DNA of 64,000 nt. Origin: an uncultured Eubacteriales bacterium (lineage in GTDB: Bacteria; Bacillota; Clostridia; Oscillospirales; CAG-272). Positions 18,272 to 27,520 of this stretch are shown here, piece by piece (within the stretch, counting starts at the first letter, position 1; every line of letters starts with the position of its first letter). The DNA is taken from assembly GCA_949299535.1 (NCBI GenBank), contig CASGAQ010000003.1, positions 62,001 through 126,000 of the forward strand, written 5' to 3'. Position numbers and translations under genes: made by a program. The notes beneath the pieces were generated by a model that saw only the letters and a list, made by a program, of their open reading frames with translations, did not search any database and was not told the DNA's origin.

Positions 18272-18820
18272 TTATTTGCCGAAGTATCTCTTGAGAAGGC
18301 CTTCAAATGCCTTGCCGTGGCGAGCCTCGTCTTTAGCCATTTCATGGACCGTATCGTGTATAGCGTCGAGATTTGCAAGTTTTGCACGGCGAGCAAGATC
18401 ATATTTACCTGCTGTTGCACCGTTTTCAGCTTCAACTCTCATTTCGAGGTTCTTCTTTGTAGAAGGAGTTACTACTTCGCCGAGGATCTCTGCAAATTTA
18501 GCGGCATGCTCAGCTTCTTCATAAGCTGCTTTTTCCCAGTACATACCGATTTCGGGATAGCCTTCTCTGAAAGCTACACGAGACATTGCAAGGTACATGC
18601 CCACCTCGGAGCATTCGCCTTCGAAGTTTGCGCGAAGGTCTTTGATGATATCTTCGGAAACGCCTTCAGTAATGCCTACAACGTGTTCGCAAGCCCAGCT
18701 TCTTTCGTTTTCTTTAACCTCTACGAATTTATCGCCGGGAACTTTGCACTGGGGGCATTTTTCGGGAGCGGAATCTCCTTCGTAAACGTAGCCGCATACA
18801 GAACATACAAATTTTGCCAT
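18272..18820 (-). CDS. Reverse rubrerythrin (NADH peroxidase)
   Basis: 182 residues from the ATG at 18820, eight bases after GGAGG. The rubredoxin domain is N-terminal ([13 protein letters not shown] and KCPQCKVPG, two CxxC pairs), followed by a four-helix diiron domain with the ExxH motifs ([14 protein letters not shown]). This order is the reverse of classical rubrerythrin and is that of clostridial revRbr, which reduces hydrogen peroxide with electrons from NADH via an oxidoreductase. It lies 38 bases after the PerR-like gene, with a PerR box in front, so peroxide control is expected. Confidence 0.93.
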   Translation of the reverse strand: MAKFVCSVCGYVYEGDSAPEKCPQCKVPGDKFVEVKENERSWACEHVVGITEGVSEDIIKDLRANFEGECSEVGMYLAMSRVAFREGYPEIGMYWEKAAYEEAEHAAKFAEILGEVVTPSTKKNLEMRVEAENGATAGKYDLARRAKLANLDAIHDTVHEMAKDEARHGKAFEGLLKRYFGK

Positions 18821-18858
18821 AATAAAATCCTCCAAATAATTTTAATAATTTTTGATCT

Positions 18859-19239
18859 TTATTTTTTTGACGCAAGACAATTCCTGCAAATTCCGTGAAG
18901 CAATATGCTCGCGGAACTGATTTTGCCGCCCACCTCGTTTTCGGCTTTGCGATATCCGCTTAAAACAAGAGGACAAAAAACATCGTAAACATCGCCGCAT
19001 TCCTTACAAAAGAAATGAGTGTGAAGCGAAGTATCAATATCGTATCTTTCCTTGCCGGCGGCACCGATCTTAACTATCTTACCGTCTGTGCAAAGCTGAG
19101 CGAGATTTCGGTAAACCGTAGCAAGACTTATCTCCGGATATTTTTTCCGGACTCTTTCATAAATCATGTCCGCGGTAGGGTGATCTCGCGTTTCAGAAAG
19201 CACATCGCATATAGCATCACGCTTATGTGAATGTTTCAT
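18859..19239 (-). CDS. perR: Fur-family peroxide regulator, PerR-like
   Basis: 126 residues from the ATG at 19239 with AGAGGTG upstream. The winged helix (HPTADMIYERVRKKYPEISLATVYRNLAQL) and C-terminal metal domain (HTHFFCKECGDVYDV, CRNCL) are those of the Fur family with two CxxC zinc pairs. The presence of a divergent PerR box at its promoter and of reverse rubrerythrin behind it points to PerR rather than Fur or Zur. Likely represses itself and rubrerythrin until peroxide oxidises its metal site. Confidence 0.82.
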   Translation of the reverse strand: MKHSHKRDAICDVLSETRDHPTADMIYERVRKKYPEISLATVYRNLAQLCTDGKIVKIGAAGKERYDIDTSLHTHFFCKECGDVYDVFCPLVLSGYRKAENEVGGKISSASILLHGICRNCLASKK

Positions 19240-19258
19240 GGGAACACCTCTTAAAAAA

Positions 19259-19273
19259 CGATAATGATTATTA
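19259..19273 (-). promoter_or_regulatory. PerR/Fur box
   Basis: CGATAATGATTATTA matches the 7-1-7 Fur/PerR box (TGATAATNATTATCA) at 12 of 14 defined positions and lies 20 bases before the perR start, fitting autorepression. Confidence 0.7.
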
Positions 19274-19381
19274 TTTTTTTGTTTACGCAAATATGATATC
19301 ATATTTTTTCGAACTTGTCAACACTTTTTTATCAGAAAAAAAGATATGTCAGGCAACGCCGAAATTTTTATAAATATGATG

Positions 19382-19410
19382 TTGACTTTTTTATATCCTT
19401 AATATATAAT
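19382..19410 (+). promoter_or_regulatory. Promoter of the MFS gene
   Basis: TTGACT, 17-base spacer, TATAAT; 62 bases before the ATG. Confidence 0.65.
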
Positions 19411-19472
19411 ATCGTACAAATGCGAATCAAAATCGCAGCAAAAAAAGAAAGGCTACCATAACCAAGATCTGT

Positions 19473-20753
19473 ATGAAACCCTTAAAACGAAGTTACAAAG
19501 CTACCTCGGCAGCGTGTTATATAGCTTACGTCGTACAAGCGATAGTAAACAACACTTCCCCGACGCTGTTTGCACTCTATGAGAGCGACCTCGGAGTATC
19601 GCTTGCCATGCTTGCAAACATATCTGTAATAAACTTTTTTACGCAGATAATCGCCGACCTTATATCAATAAAGCTCGTCGATCTTTTCGGCTACCGCAAA
19701 CTCTCATATGCGGCGCACGCGATGTCAGCCGTCGGTCTTGTCGGATTGGGCGTGTTCCCGCAAATAATGCCGTCTTATCTCGGCATAGTCATAGCAACCA
19801 TACTCTGCGCTATAGGAAGCGGACTTATAGAAGTCATAATAAGTCCTCTTATAGACGCTCTTCCACATGAAAACGGTACAGCTTCGATGACGCTTCTCCA
19901 TTCATTTTATTGTTGGGGCAGTATGTTCTGCGTGCTTTTCAGTACGATCGCAATACATCTTCTCGGAGAAAATTGGTTCATTCTTCCCATAATGTTTGCA
20001 ATAATACCCGCGGCAAACCTTATCACCTTCTCTCATGCAAGATTTGCCGAAGCCTCCGAAAAAAATATACGCACTCCCGTGCGTAATCTTCTCTTTTCAC
20101 GTTTCTTTCTCGTTCTTATAATAGTTATGATATGCTCCGGCGCATCTGAGATAATAATTTCACAATGGTCGTCGTTCTTCATAGAAAAAGCTCTGGGAGT
20201 GCCTAAAATAGTCGGCGACATACTCGGCCCCTGCCTTTTCGCCGTATTTATGGGTATCGGAAGGATAGTTTCCGGCAAGCTCAGCAGCAAGATAAAGATA
20301 GAAAAAGTTATGCTTGTCTGCTCTCTCTTATGCTTTTTCTGTTATCTCGGCACATCGCTGCTTCCCGGAATATTCTCCCTTGCCTCATGTGCGCTCACAG
20401 GTCTTATGGTAAGCCTCATGTGGCCTGCAACGCTTTCAGTCGCTTCATCGGCATTTGTCGGCGCCGGAACGACGCTTTTCTCCATACTCGCCTTCTCCGG
20501 AGACGTAGGCTGCGCTTTCGGTCCGTGGCTCGCGGGAAACATCGCGGACACAGTTGAAAAAAGCGAAAAATTCTCCGCAATGGCAACTCAGTTCTCGCTC
20601 ACGGCAGAACAGTTCGGTCTGCGCGCAGGCATACTTTTATGCTCGATATTCCCTCTTTTGATGTTCCTTTCCATGATAGTGATAATCATAATGCAAAAGA
20701 ACTTGGCAAAAGAAAAGGAAAGACGAATAAAACGCTCTGCGAAATTCAGATGA
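19473..20753 (+). CDS. Major facilitator superfamily transporter
   Basis: 426 residues with twelve predicted helices. The short N-terminus leads straight into helix 1; DLFGYRKLS between helices 2 and 3 is the MFS motif A, repeated in weaker form (GRIVSGKLSSKIK) in the second half. The ending is Lys/Arg-rich. Substrate unknown; the sequence resembles FucP/sugar-type MFS proteins of Clostridia only broadly. The ribosome site is weak (AAAGG far upstream). A decayed copy of its own 3' end follows immediately. Confidence 0.85.
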   Translation: MKPLKRSYKATSAACYIAYVVQAIVNNTSPTLFALYESDLGVSLAMLANISVINFFTQIIADLISIKLVDLFGYRKLSYAAHAMSAVGLVGLGVFPQIMPSYLGIVIATILCAIGSGLIEVIISPLIDALPHENGTASMTLLHSFYCWGSMFCVLFSTIAIHLLGENWFILPIMFAIIPAANLITFSHARFAEASEKNIRTPVRNLLFSRFFLVLIIVMICSGASEIIISQWSSFFIEKALGVPKIVGDILGPCLFAVFMGIGRIVSGKLSSKIKIEKVMLVCSLLCFFCYLGTSLLPGIFSLASCALTGLMVSLMWPATLSVASSAFVGAGTTLFSILAFSGDVGCAFGPWLAGNIADTVEKSEKFSAMATQFSLTAEQFGLRAGILLCSIFPLLMFLSMIVIIIMQKNLAKEKERRIKRSAKFR

Positions 20754-20770
20754 ATATACAATATCTCTAT

Positions 20771-20897
20771 CGGAAACATCGCGAATGCAGTTAAAAAATC
20801 CCCAAAATTTTCTTAATGGCAGCGCAGTCCTCACAACAGTTCAGCCTTCGCGCCGAAATATTTTTATGCTCTTTATTTCCGATTTTAATGTTCATCT
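20771..20897 (+). pseudogene. Degenerate tandem copy of the MFS gene 3' end
   Basis: GGAAACATCGCG...AATGTTC here parallels 20534-20670 inside the MFS gene. Translated, IGNIANAVKKSPKFS, then a stop, then a frame with SSQQFSLRAEIFLCSLFPIL mirrors GNIADTVEKSEKFS and TQFSLTAEQFGLRAGILLCSIFPLL. It is the tail of a former second MFS gene or of a duplicated 3' end. Confidence 0.75.
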
Positions 20898-21114
20898 TCT
20901 ATCGCGGTTTCGGAAACAGAAATCCAAACAACAAATCTTATTTTCACTCTCAGCTGACTAAAAGTTTCAGTACACCTTTTAAAAAGCAGCGCTGCGGGTG
21001 TGCTATCCCATCGCCTTCTTTAGAGGATACCGTTTCCCTCAACCCCATTTTCTTTTTGCGAACTTTTTCTTTGCACATTCTGCGAAAAAGAAAAAGCGGT
21101 ATAACAGTTTTCTG

Positions 21115-21146
21115 AAAAGCCTTCCGTTCGTGTGGAAGGCTTTTTT
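21115..21146 (+). terminator. Terminator after the MFS relic
   Basis: AAAAGCCTTCC pairs with GGAAGGCTTTT, followed by TT. Confidence 0.85.
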
Positions 21147-21157
21147 ATAAGGAATGA

Positions 21158-21218
21158 TGTCAAATATACTTGACATTTTTGTTTCTTTATATTATAATAT
21201 TGTCAAATATATTTGACA
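21158..21218 (+). promoter_or_regulatory. XRE-gene promoter flanked by two palindromic operators
   Basis: Consensus promoter TTGACA (21170-21175), 17-base spacer, TATAAT (21193-21198). TGTCAAATATACTTGACA (21158-21175) overlaps the -35 and TGTCAAATATATTTGACA (21201-21218), a perfect 18-base palindrome, covers the start of transcription. Two near-identical operators on one promoter indicate autoregulation by the XRE protein encoded just downstream. Confidence 0.8.
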
Positions 21219-21229
21219 GGGGCGATTTT

Positions 21230-21427
21230 GTGGGCAATGATAAAATGAGAGAAGTTCGCACCTCTCTCGGAATTTCGCAGGCTGAGCTTGCAAAGCGTGT
21301 GGGCGTTTCGCGCCAAACCATCAACATGATAGAAAACGGAGGATATAACCCCACAATCGAGCTGTGCATACGCATATGCCGCGAGCTGGGTTTAACTCTG
21401 AACGACTTATTTTGGAGGGAGAGCTGA
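21230..21427 (+). CDS. Small XRE-family HTH regulator
   Basis: 65 residues from the GTG at 21230, seven bases after AGGGG; the ATG at 21245 is an alternative. The whole protein is one helix-turn-helix domain (SQAELAKRVGVSRQTINMIE) of the type seen in short Firmicute regulators paired with membrane proteins. Its stop codon overlaps the ATG of the next gene (TGATG), so the two are translated together. The twin palindromes before it are its likely operators. Confidence 0.88.
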   Translation: MGNDKMREVRTSLGISQAELAKRVGVSRQTINMIENGGYNPTIELCIRICRELGLTLNDLFWRES

Positions 21428-22827
21428 TGTTTTACGACGAGAGAATTGAATACGAACGCGGAAGAATTTCCCGCAACTGCATTATTATATCCGTCATCGG
21501 CGCGTTTATCTACGGAGCGCTGAATTTGACAAATATTCTTATCGGGATCGAAAATCCCCGTGCACATCATTTTCTGCATATCGGCATAGAGATATTTATA
21601 ATATTAAGCGGTATAATCTGCCTTACCGTCGGAGCTTTCAAAGCGAAATCCTCACGTGACGAGCGTACTCTTGCCGAACGCAACATTTTTTATAATAGGG
21701 CAGGTATGATTCACCTCCGTATGACGCTCGCAATATGGGCAATTCTAATGCCTTTCGCGGCTGCATATCCTCTGCCCTCAATAAATTTTTCTGCCATGCC
21801 GTATGATTACGGACTTGCACTCCTCATTCTTCCAATAGTGACATACATTGTATATTCATTCAAAAAACATGAAATTTATTTCAATTATTCAATCCTCGAA
21901 AACGAACATTATTATAATTGTGTGTTAAAAAATATCCGCAAATTCGGCTTGCGTATGCTGGGGTTGTTTGGAATTTCGCTTTTCGGCTTGCTTATTTGCA
22001 TTTCAAAAATAAAAATCTATATTTTAGTTCTTATCATTTCATATATATTCATATATATATTCATTTTTACTATATCTTCTCTGCTCTATCTGCTTCTTTC
22101 CGCGCTCGAAAAATCGAGCTACGACAACCAAACAAAACTCATTTCAAAAGCTACTACCGTTTCTTTTATCACCTCAACCGCGCTGACGGTAGTTTGCTCT
22201 GCTATATCTGTAAAAGTCATGGCGTACATCAATTCGCTTAACAAATCAGACATGAACATGAACATTCCGATCGGAACTTTGATCGCAAGATTAGATTATC
22301 TTATCAGCTATATTAACTTCTTTATCACTTTAGCTTTGATTTTGAGCATAACTTATTTTTGCTATGAATACAGTCGAGCCAAGCAGAATCGAATCTTATC
22401 CGCGTCATGCGGCGCCATACTCGTCTTGAAAGGCTGCAAAGAATTTTTCTCCGCTTGCTACCGCATAATACAAATAACGGTTTCAACCGTAATACATAGT
22501 AATTGGGATAAATACAATGACATTTATTTGGAGCGTCGCCTTGTAGAATTATATCTTTACCTCACTTATTTTATTGCTTTTTCGGAAATAATCGCCACAA
22601 TACTCATTATAATTGCGCTTGTAAGAGATAAAACCATCGTAAAAGGAAATATCGCCGCGATTCCTGTTTTAGCCGCGCTCTGCTGTATTGCGCTCTTTCT
22701 CATCACACAGCTGAACTTCACCGAGTTTTCGTATTTTTCAAATGCTCTCTCCGCCGTCATTACCGTTTACTGCGCCGTTCTTATTGCACTTATCGGCAGA
22801 AAAAATACGCCATATTCCGACAAATAA
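21427..22827 (+). CDS. Multi-pass membrane protein of unknown function
   Basis: 466 residues from the ATG that overlaps the XRE stop codon. Some eight to ten hydrophobic segments; the N-terminal half (RRDERTLAER-like SSRDERTLAERNIFYNRAG) recalls small DUF2178-type membrane proteins commonly paired with such XRE regulators, but here the protein is much longer. No catalytic motif seen. Codon use is more AT-rich than its neighbours, with rare-looking Ile/Tyr-rich stretches. Confidence 0.6.
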   Translation: MFYDERIEYERGRISRNCIIISVIGAFIYGALNLTNILIGIENPRAHHFLHIGIEIFIILSGIICLTVGAFKAKSSRDERTLAERNIFYNRAGMIHLRMTLAIWAILMPFAAAYPLPSINFSAMPYDYGLALLILPIVTYIVYSFKKHEIYFNYSILENEHYYNCVLKNIRKFGLRMLGLFGISLFGLLICISKIKIYILVLIISYIFIYIFIFTISSLLYLLLSALEKSSYDNQTKLISKATTVSFITSTALTVVCSAISVKVMAYINSLNKSDMNMNIPIGTLIARLDYLISYINFFITLALILSITYFCYEYSRAKQNRILSASCGAILVLKGCKEFFSACYRIIQITVSTVIHSNWDKYNDIYLERRLVELYLYLTYFIAFSEIIATILIIIALVRDKTIVKGNIAAIPVLAALCCIALFLITQLNFTEFSYFSNALSAVITVYCAVLIALIGRKNTPYSDK

Positions 22828-22890
22828 CGCCGTTTTCACGGAATATAACCAAATTCTCTTAACTTTATATATTCTTTTTGCAAAAAGGTA

Positions 22891-22947
22891 TTGACAAATC
22901 GTATACATGAATGTATAATATGCACGTTGAATGAATATTTATTCTCA
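22891..22947 (+). promoter_or_regulatory. argG promoter with ARG box
   Basis: TTGACA (22891-22896), 17-base spacer, TATAAT (22914-22919). AATGAATATTTATTCTCA (22930-22947), starting about 10 bases after the -10, fits the ArgR consensus TNTGAATWWWWATTCANW at nearly every position, placing arginine repression on the transcription start. Confidence 0.7.
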
Positions 22948-22965
22948 AAGGAGATCGTATATATC

Positions 22966-24195
22966 ATGATAGATAAAACAAAGATAAAAAAAGTAGTTCT
23001 CGCTTATTCCGGCGGTCTTGATACATCGATAATAATCCCGTGGCTCAAGGAAAACTACAACAACTGCGAAGTTATCGCCGTTTCCGGAAACGTCGGTCAG
23101 GCAGACGAGCTTGAAGGACTTGAAGAGAAAGCAATAAAGACAGGCGCTTCCAAACTCTATGTGGAAGACCTTACAGACGAGTTTGTAGACGACTTTATCA
23201 TTCCCACAATGAAAGCCGGCGCAATTTACGAAGATTACCTCTTAGGCACATCTTTTGCTCGTCCCGTAATCGCAAAAAGACTTGCCGAAATAGCTATCGC
23301 AGAAGGCGCAGACGCTATCTGCCACGGCTGTACCGGCAAAGGCAACGACCAGGTGCGTTTTGAACTTACTCTCAAACACTTTGTTCCCGATATGCCCATC
23401 ATCGCTCCTTGGCGCGAATGGAATATAAAATCCCGCGACGAAGAAATCGACTATGCGGAAGCTCACAAAATTCCCCTCAAGATAAACCGTGAAACAAACT
23501 ATTCCAAAGACAAAAACCTTTGGCACCTCTCTCACGAAGGACTCGACCTTGAAGACGTCGGCAACGAGCCTCTTTACGAAAAGAAAGGCTTCCTTGAAAT
23601 GGGTGTTTCCCCCATTGACGCTCCCGACGCTCCCACATATATCACGATAGATTTTGAAAAAGGCGCTCCCGTAGCTCTCAACGACAAAAAGATGACGGCT
23701 AAAGAGATAATCCTCGCCCTCAACGAACTTGGCGGCGCAAACGGTATCGGTCTTCTCGACATCGTAGAAAACCGTCTTGTAGGTATGAAATGCCGCGGCG
23801 TATATGAAACTCCCGGCGGCACTATCCTTTACAGAGCGCACGAATACCTCGAAACCCTCTGCCTTGACAAGATGACGGCTCACAAAAAAGCAGAACTCGC
23901 CATCACTTTCGCAGACCTTGTTTACAACGGTCAGTGGTACACTCCCCTGCGCGAAGCTCTTTCCGCATTCGTAGACAAAACACAGGAAAAAGTTACAGGT
24001 AAGGTACGCCTTAAACTCTACAAAGGCAACATCATCAAAGCAGGCGCATGGAGCGAATACTCTCTCTACTCCGAGGAAATTGCAACATTCGGCGAAAGCG
24101 ACTACAACCAGAAGGATTCCGAAGGCTTTATCAACCTCTTCGGTCTTCCCATCAAAGTTCAGGCTATGGTCGACAAAAAGAACGCAGATAAATAA
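22966..24195 (+). CDS. argG: Argininosuccinate synthase
   Basis: 409 residues from the ATG at 22966 (AGGAG upstream); the ATG further upstream overlaps the promoter and is excluded. ATP pyrophosphatase P-loop [13 protein letters not shown] at the N-terminus and the citrulline/aspartate-binding segment [13 protein letters not shown] are present. Joins citrulline and aspartate with ATP in arginine synthesis. Followed by argH after 134 bases with a hairpin between. Confidence 0.97.
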   Translation: MIDKTKIKKVVLAYSGGLDTSIIIPWLKENYNNCEVIAVSGNVGQADELEGLEEKAIKTGASKLYVEDLTDEFVDDFIIPTMKAGAIYEDYLLGTSFARPVIAKRLAEIAIAEGADAICHGCTGKGNDQVRFELTLKHFVPDMPIIAPWREWNIKSRDEEIDYAEAHKIPLKINRETNYSKDKNLWHLSHEGLDLEDVGNEPLYEKKGFLEMGVSPIDAPDAPTYITIDFEKGAPVALNDKKMTAKEIILALNELGGANGIGLLDIVENRLVGMKCRGVYETPGGTILYRAHEYLETLCLDKMTAHKKAELAITFADLVYNGQWYTPLREALSAFVDKTQEKVTGKVRLKLYKGNIIKAGAWSEYSLYSEEIATFGESDYNQKDSEGFINLFGLPIKVQAMVDKKNADK

Positions 24196-24210
24196 GATTT
24201 CAGCAAAAAG

Positions 24211-24240
24211 ATATCCGCAGGTCTTCTGCCTGCGGATATT
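24211..24240 (+). terminator. Hairpin between argG and argH
   Basis: ATATCCGCAGG pairs with CCTGCGGATAT around a 7-base loop. The following TATTTAT is a weak U tract, so read-through into argH is possible. Confidence 0.6.
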
Positions 24241-24329
24241 ATTTATATGCACCGCCATGACACAGTGAAAAAAACATTCGCTTGTAAATAAAACTCAAAA
24301 ATAAAAATATTTTAAATGAGGAAATTGAT

Positions 24330-25709
24330 ATGGAAAAAATGTGGGCAGGAAGATTTTCCAAAACACTCGACAAAACGGCTGACGATTTTAACTCGTCAAT
24401 AAGTTTCGACAAAAAAATGTATCGTCAGGATATAACAGGCTCCATGGCGCACGCGGCAATGCTCGGCGCTAAAAATATTATCGGAGCAGATGAAGCCGAC
24501 ACGATAATCGCCGAGCTGGAAAAGATACTCTCCGATATAGAAAACGGCAATATCGAAATAGACGAAAACTGTGAAGATATCCATATGTTCGTCGAAAAAG
24601 TTCTCACGGACAGGATAGGCGACCTTGGCAAAAAGCTCCACACAGCCCGCTCCCGCAACGACCAGGTAGCGCTCGATCTGCGTATGTATCTGCGCGATCA
24701 GATAGACCGTATAACAGAGCTTCTCAAAGAGCTTGTAACCGTCATAACAGACAAAGCAGACGAGCATAAGGCAACGATAATGCCGGGATACACTCATCTT
24801 CAGCGCGCGCAGCCTATCACTTTCGGTCACCATCTCATGGCTTACGCGATGATGTTCCTGCGCGATATAGACCGACTGGCAGACGCGAAAAAACGCACAA
24901 ACGTATGCCCCATCGGCTCATGTGCGCTCGCCGGTACGACATATGACACAGACAGAATTTTCGAAGCCGAAAAGCTCGGATTTTCAGCCGTATGCCTTAA
25001 CAGCATGGACGGCGTTTCCGACAGGGATTTCTGCGTGGAATTTCTCTCGTGTGCTTCTCTTATAATGGTCCATCTTTCAAGATTCTCGGAGGAGATAATC
25101 CTTTGGTCGAGCTGGGAGTTCAAGTTCATAGAACTTGACGACGCTTTCACGACCGGCTCCAGCATAATGCCGCAGAAAAAGAATCCCGACATGGCGGAGC
25201 TTTCCCGCGGAAAATCCGGCAGAGTCTTCGGCGACCTTATGACTATGCTCACAGTCCTCAAGGGATTGCCTTTGGCATATAACAAAGATATGCAGGAGGA
25301 CAAGGAAGCCGTATTCGACGCCTGCGATACTGTAAAGATGTGCCTTGAAGTATTTACGCCCATGCTCCAATCTGCAAAAGCCTGCGAAGAAAATATGAAA
25401 AAAGCGGCTTCAGGCGGCTTTATATGCGCGACGGACCTTGCAGATTACCTTGTACGCAAAGGACTTCCTTTCCGCACGGCATACAAGATAGTCGGCGGCG
25501 CCGTCGGAAAATGTATTGCAGAAGGAAAAACGCTTGAAACGCTTCCTCTTGAAGAATATAAAAAACTTTCGGAAGTTTTTGAATCCGACCTTTACGAAGC
25601 TATAGACCTTTCTGCTTGTGTGGAAAAACGCATATCCCTCGGCGGCACAAGTCCCGCTTCCGTAAGTATGCAGGTGGATTTTGCAAAAAACGAGCTGAAA
25701 AAATATTGA
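24330..25709 (+). CDS. argH: Argininosuccinate lyase
   Basis: 459 residues. The fumarase/aspartase-superfamily signature GSSIMPQKKNPD carries the catalytic serine loop; TARSRNDQVA and the HTHLQRAQP-type PGYTHLQRAQP motifs are also in place. It splits argininosuccinate into arginine and fumarate, the last step of the pathway begun by argG upstream. A strong hairpin terminates the unit. Confidence 0.97.
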   Translation: MEKMWAGRFSKTLDKTADDFNSSISFDKKMYRQDITGSMAHAAMLGAKNIIGADEADTIIAELEKILSDIENGNIEIDENCEDIHMFVEKVLTDRIGDLGKKLHTARSRNDQVALDLRMYLRDQIDRITELLKELVTVITDKADEHKATIMPGYTHLQRAQPITFGHHLMAYAMMFLRDIDRLADAKKRTNVCPIGSCALAGTTYDTDRIFEAEKLGFSAVCLNSMDGVSDRDFCVEFLSCASLIMVHLSRFSEEIILWSSWEFKFIELDDAFTTGSSIMPQKKNPDMAELSRGKSGRVFGDLMTMLTVLKGLPLAYNKDMQEDKEAVFDACDTVKMCLEVFTPMLQSAKACEENMKKAASGGFICATDLADYLVRKGLPFRTAYKIVGGAVGKCIAEGKTLETLPLEEYKKLSEVFESDLYEAIDLSACVEKRISLGGTSPASVSMQVDFAKNELKKY

Positions 25710-25715
25710 CACCAT

Positions 25716-25757
25716 ATCTCTTTGCATTCCATATAATGCAAAGAGATGTTTGTTTTT
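25716..25757 (+). terminator. Terminator after argH
   Basis: ATCTCTTTGCATT pairs with AATGCAAAGAGAT, followed by GTTTGTTTTT. Confidence 0.85.
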
Positions 25758-25808
25758 CGGAAACTTATTAAAAATAATTTAAATTTTCATTAAAAATGCA
25801 ACAACATC

Positions 25809-25838
25809 TTGCCTTAAATAAGGCATTTATGTTATAAT
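25809..25838 (+). promoter_or_regulatory. Promoter with embedded palindrome
   Basis: TTGCCT, 18-base spacer, TATAAT, with the palindrome TGCCTTAAATAAGGCA (25810-25825) covering the -35 and spacer. It lies about 80 bases before the next gene and may bind a repressor. Confidence 0.5.
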
Positions 25839-25920
25839 ATTTATAAATTTATACGCAGATTTTTATACGCGAATTTAAAGTGTTAATCACGCACATGGAA
25901 TAAATACGAAATATATACAT

Positions 25921-26481
25921 ATGAACTCAAAAAGAAACAGATCAAAGCAAATATATATAGTGTTAAGTCAGACGGGCACGCTCCTCTCTCTGATACTCAA
26001 AAAAGCTACCGGAGCCAAGTATAATCACGTTTCAATAAGTCTTGATCCGGATCTTCATACGATGTATTCATTCGGAAGGAAAAATCCGTGCAATCCGTTT
26101 ATAGGCGGATTTGTAACAGAATCTCCCGACAACGGAACTTTTGCGCATTTTCCCTCTACAGAAGCAAAAGTCCTGGCAATAAACGTCACGGCTCACCAAT
26201 ATGACAAGATAAAACGCAAGCTTGAGATGATGCAATGCCGTGCGCCGATCTATCATTACAACTATCTGGGACTGTTTTTTGCAGCTTTTCAAATAAGATA
26301 CAAAAAGAAAAATGCTTTCTATTGCTCCGAATTTGTAAAAGAAATTCTGATAAACTATAAAGTGGCGAGAGAAAAACCCTTGGGAAAAATAACCCATCCT
26401 ATCTCTTTCCTCAATCTCAATAATACAAAGCCGGTTTACGAAGGAAAACTCAAAGCATACCGTCTGCACGAAAACGTCTGA
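25921..26481 (+). CDS. Permuted NlpC/P60 (YiiX-like) papain-fold protein
   Basis: 186 residues, no signal peptide. The conserved histidine lies early (YNHVSISLDPDLHTMYSFGR) and the cysteine late (NAFYCSEFVKEIL), the circularly permuted order of the YiiX/YebB-like NlpC/P60 branch. Members are suspected amidases or hydrolases acting on lipid or peptide bonds; no substrate is proven. The start has little ribosome-site sequence. It is a single gene between the argH terminator and the ribF promoter. Confidence 0.65.
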   Translation: MNSKRNRSKQIYIVLSQTGTLLSLILKKATGAKYNHVSISLDPDLHTMYSFGRKNPCNPFIGGFVTESPDNGTFAHFPSTEAKVLAINVTAHQYDKIKRKLEMMQCRAPIYHYNYLGLFFAAFQIRYKKKNAFYCSEFVKEILINYKVAREKPLGKITHPISFLNLNNTKPVYEGKLKAYRLHENV

Positions 26482-26509
26482 CCGCGAAAACCGTCAAAGG
26501 ATATTTTGC

Positions 26510-26538
26510 TTGACATTATCCCGTTTTAAAGATATTAT
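26510..26538 (+). promoter_or_regulatory. ribF promoter
   Basis: TTGACA, 17-base spacer, TATTAT; 32 bases before the ribF ATG. No FMN riboswitch is seen in the leader. Confidence 0.7.
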
Positions 26539-26570
26539 ATTTATAAGCAAAAATATAAAAGGACTTTAAG

Positions 26571-27503
26571 ATGACGGTTATAGATTTAAAAACTGGCAAA
26601 AATGCTTCTCTGCCGGACGGAGCGAAAATATCCTGCGCCTTAGGCAACTTTGACGGAGTGCATTTGGGACACCGCGAGCTTCTCCTGCAAGCGGCAAAAA
26701 AAGAATACGGCTGCTCGGCAAGCGCAGTATGGACTTTCCGCGTTCATCCCGAACTTTGCAGGCGCATTACGTCTGTAAAAATACTCACATCGACAGAGCA
26801 AAAACTTGAGCTTTTCGCACAGAGCGGAATAGAATACGCGATACTTGAAGATTTCGAAAAAGTTGCAGATCTCTCTCCGGAAAGTTTTGCAAAAGCTCTG
26901 CTCATAAAAAAACTGGGCGTGTTCCATGCAGTATGCGGATTCAATTTTTCTTTCGGCAAAAAAGCCTCGGGAGATTCGCAAATGCTCAAAAGATATTTTG
27001 AAGAGGCAGGGCGCAGAGTCAGCATAATACCGCCGTACACGGTGGAAAACGATACTGTCAGCTCCACTCTGATACGAAAAAAGATTGAATCGGGCGACGT
27101 CGACTATGCAAAAAAACTGCTCGGTCACCCATTTTCCATATATCTTCCCGTAACTGAGGGAAGAAAACTCGGCAGACAGATAGGTCTGCCTACGATAAAT
27201 CAGATATTTCCGGAAAATTACGCGATACCGCGTTTCGGAGTTTATGCTTGTCTTTGTCATGTAGACGGCAAAATATACAAAGGCATATCAAACGTGGGGA
27301 TTCGTCCTACAATAATCGAAGATGAAAAGCATATATGCTGTGAAACTCACATTCTCGATTACAGCGGATATTTGTACGGCAAAAAAATACGCGTTGATTT
27401 TTACAGTTTCATCCGCGACGAGAAAAAATTTCCCGATGTGCCGCAGCTCGCGTGCGAGATACGCAAAAATATAGAAGAAGTACGCGCCTATTTCGGCGGA
27501 TAA
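26571..27503 (+). CDS. ribF: Bifunctional riboflavin kinase/FAD synthetase
   Basis: 310 residues, the standard RibF length. The N-terminal FMN adenylyltransferase half has GNFDGVHLGHREL and the STLIRKKIESGDV (SSTxIR) motif; the C-terminal flavokinase half has GRQIGLPTIN and the GVYAC...GISNVGIRPT segments. It makes FMN and FAD from riboflavin. It reads into the DacF-like gene 17 bases downstream. Confidence 0.95.
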   Translation: MTVIDLKTGKNASLPDGAKISCALGNFDGVHLGHRELLLQAAKKEYGCSASAVWTFRVHPELCRRITSVKILTSTEQKLELFAQSGIEYAILEDFEKVADLSPESFAKALLIKKLGVFHAVCGFNFSFGKKASGDSQMLKRYFEEAGRRVSIIPPYTVENDTVSSTLIRKKIESGDVDYAKKLLGHPFSIYLPVTEGRKLGRQIGLPTINQIFPENYAIPRFGVYACLCHVDGKIYKGISNVGIRPTIIEDEKHICCETHILDYSGYLYGKKIRVDFYSFIRDEKKFPDVPQLACEIRKNIEEVRAYFGG

Positions 27504-27520
27504 CTAACGGAGGAAAGCGC

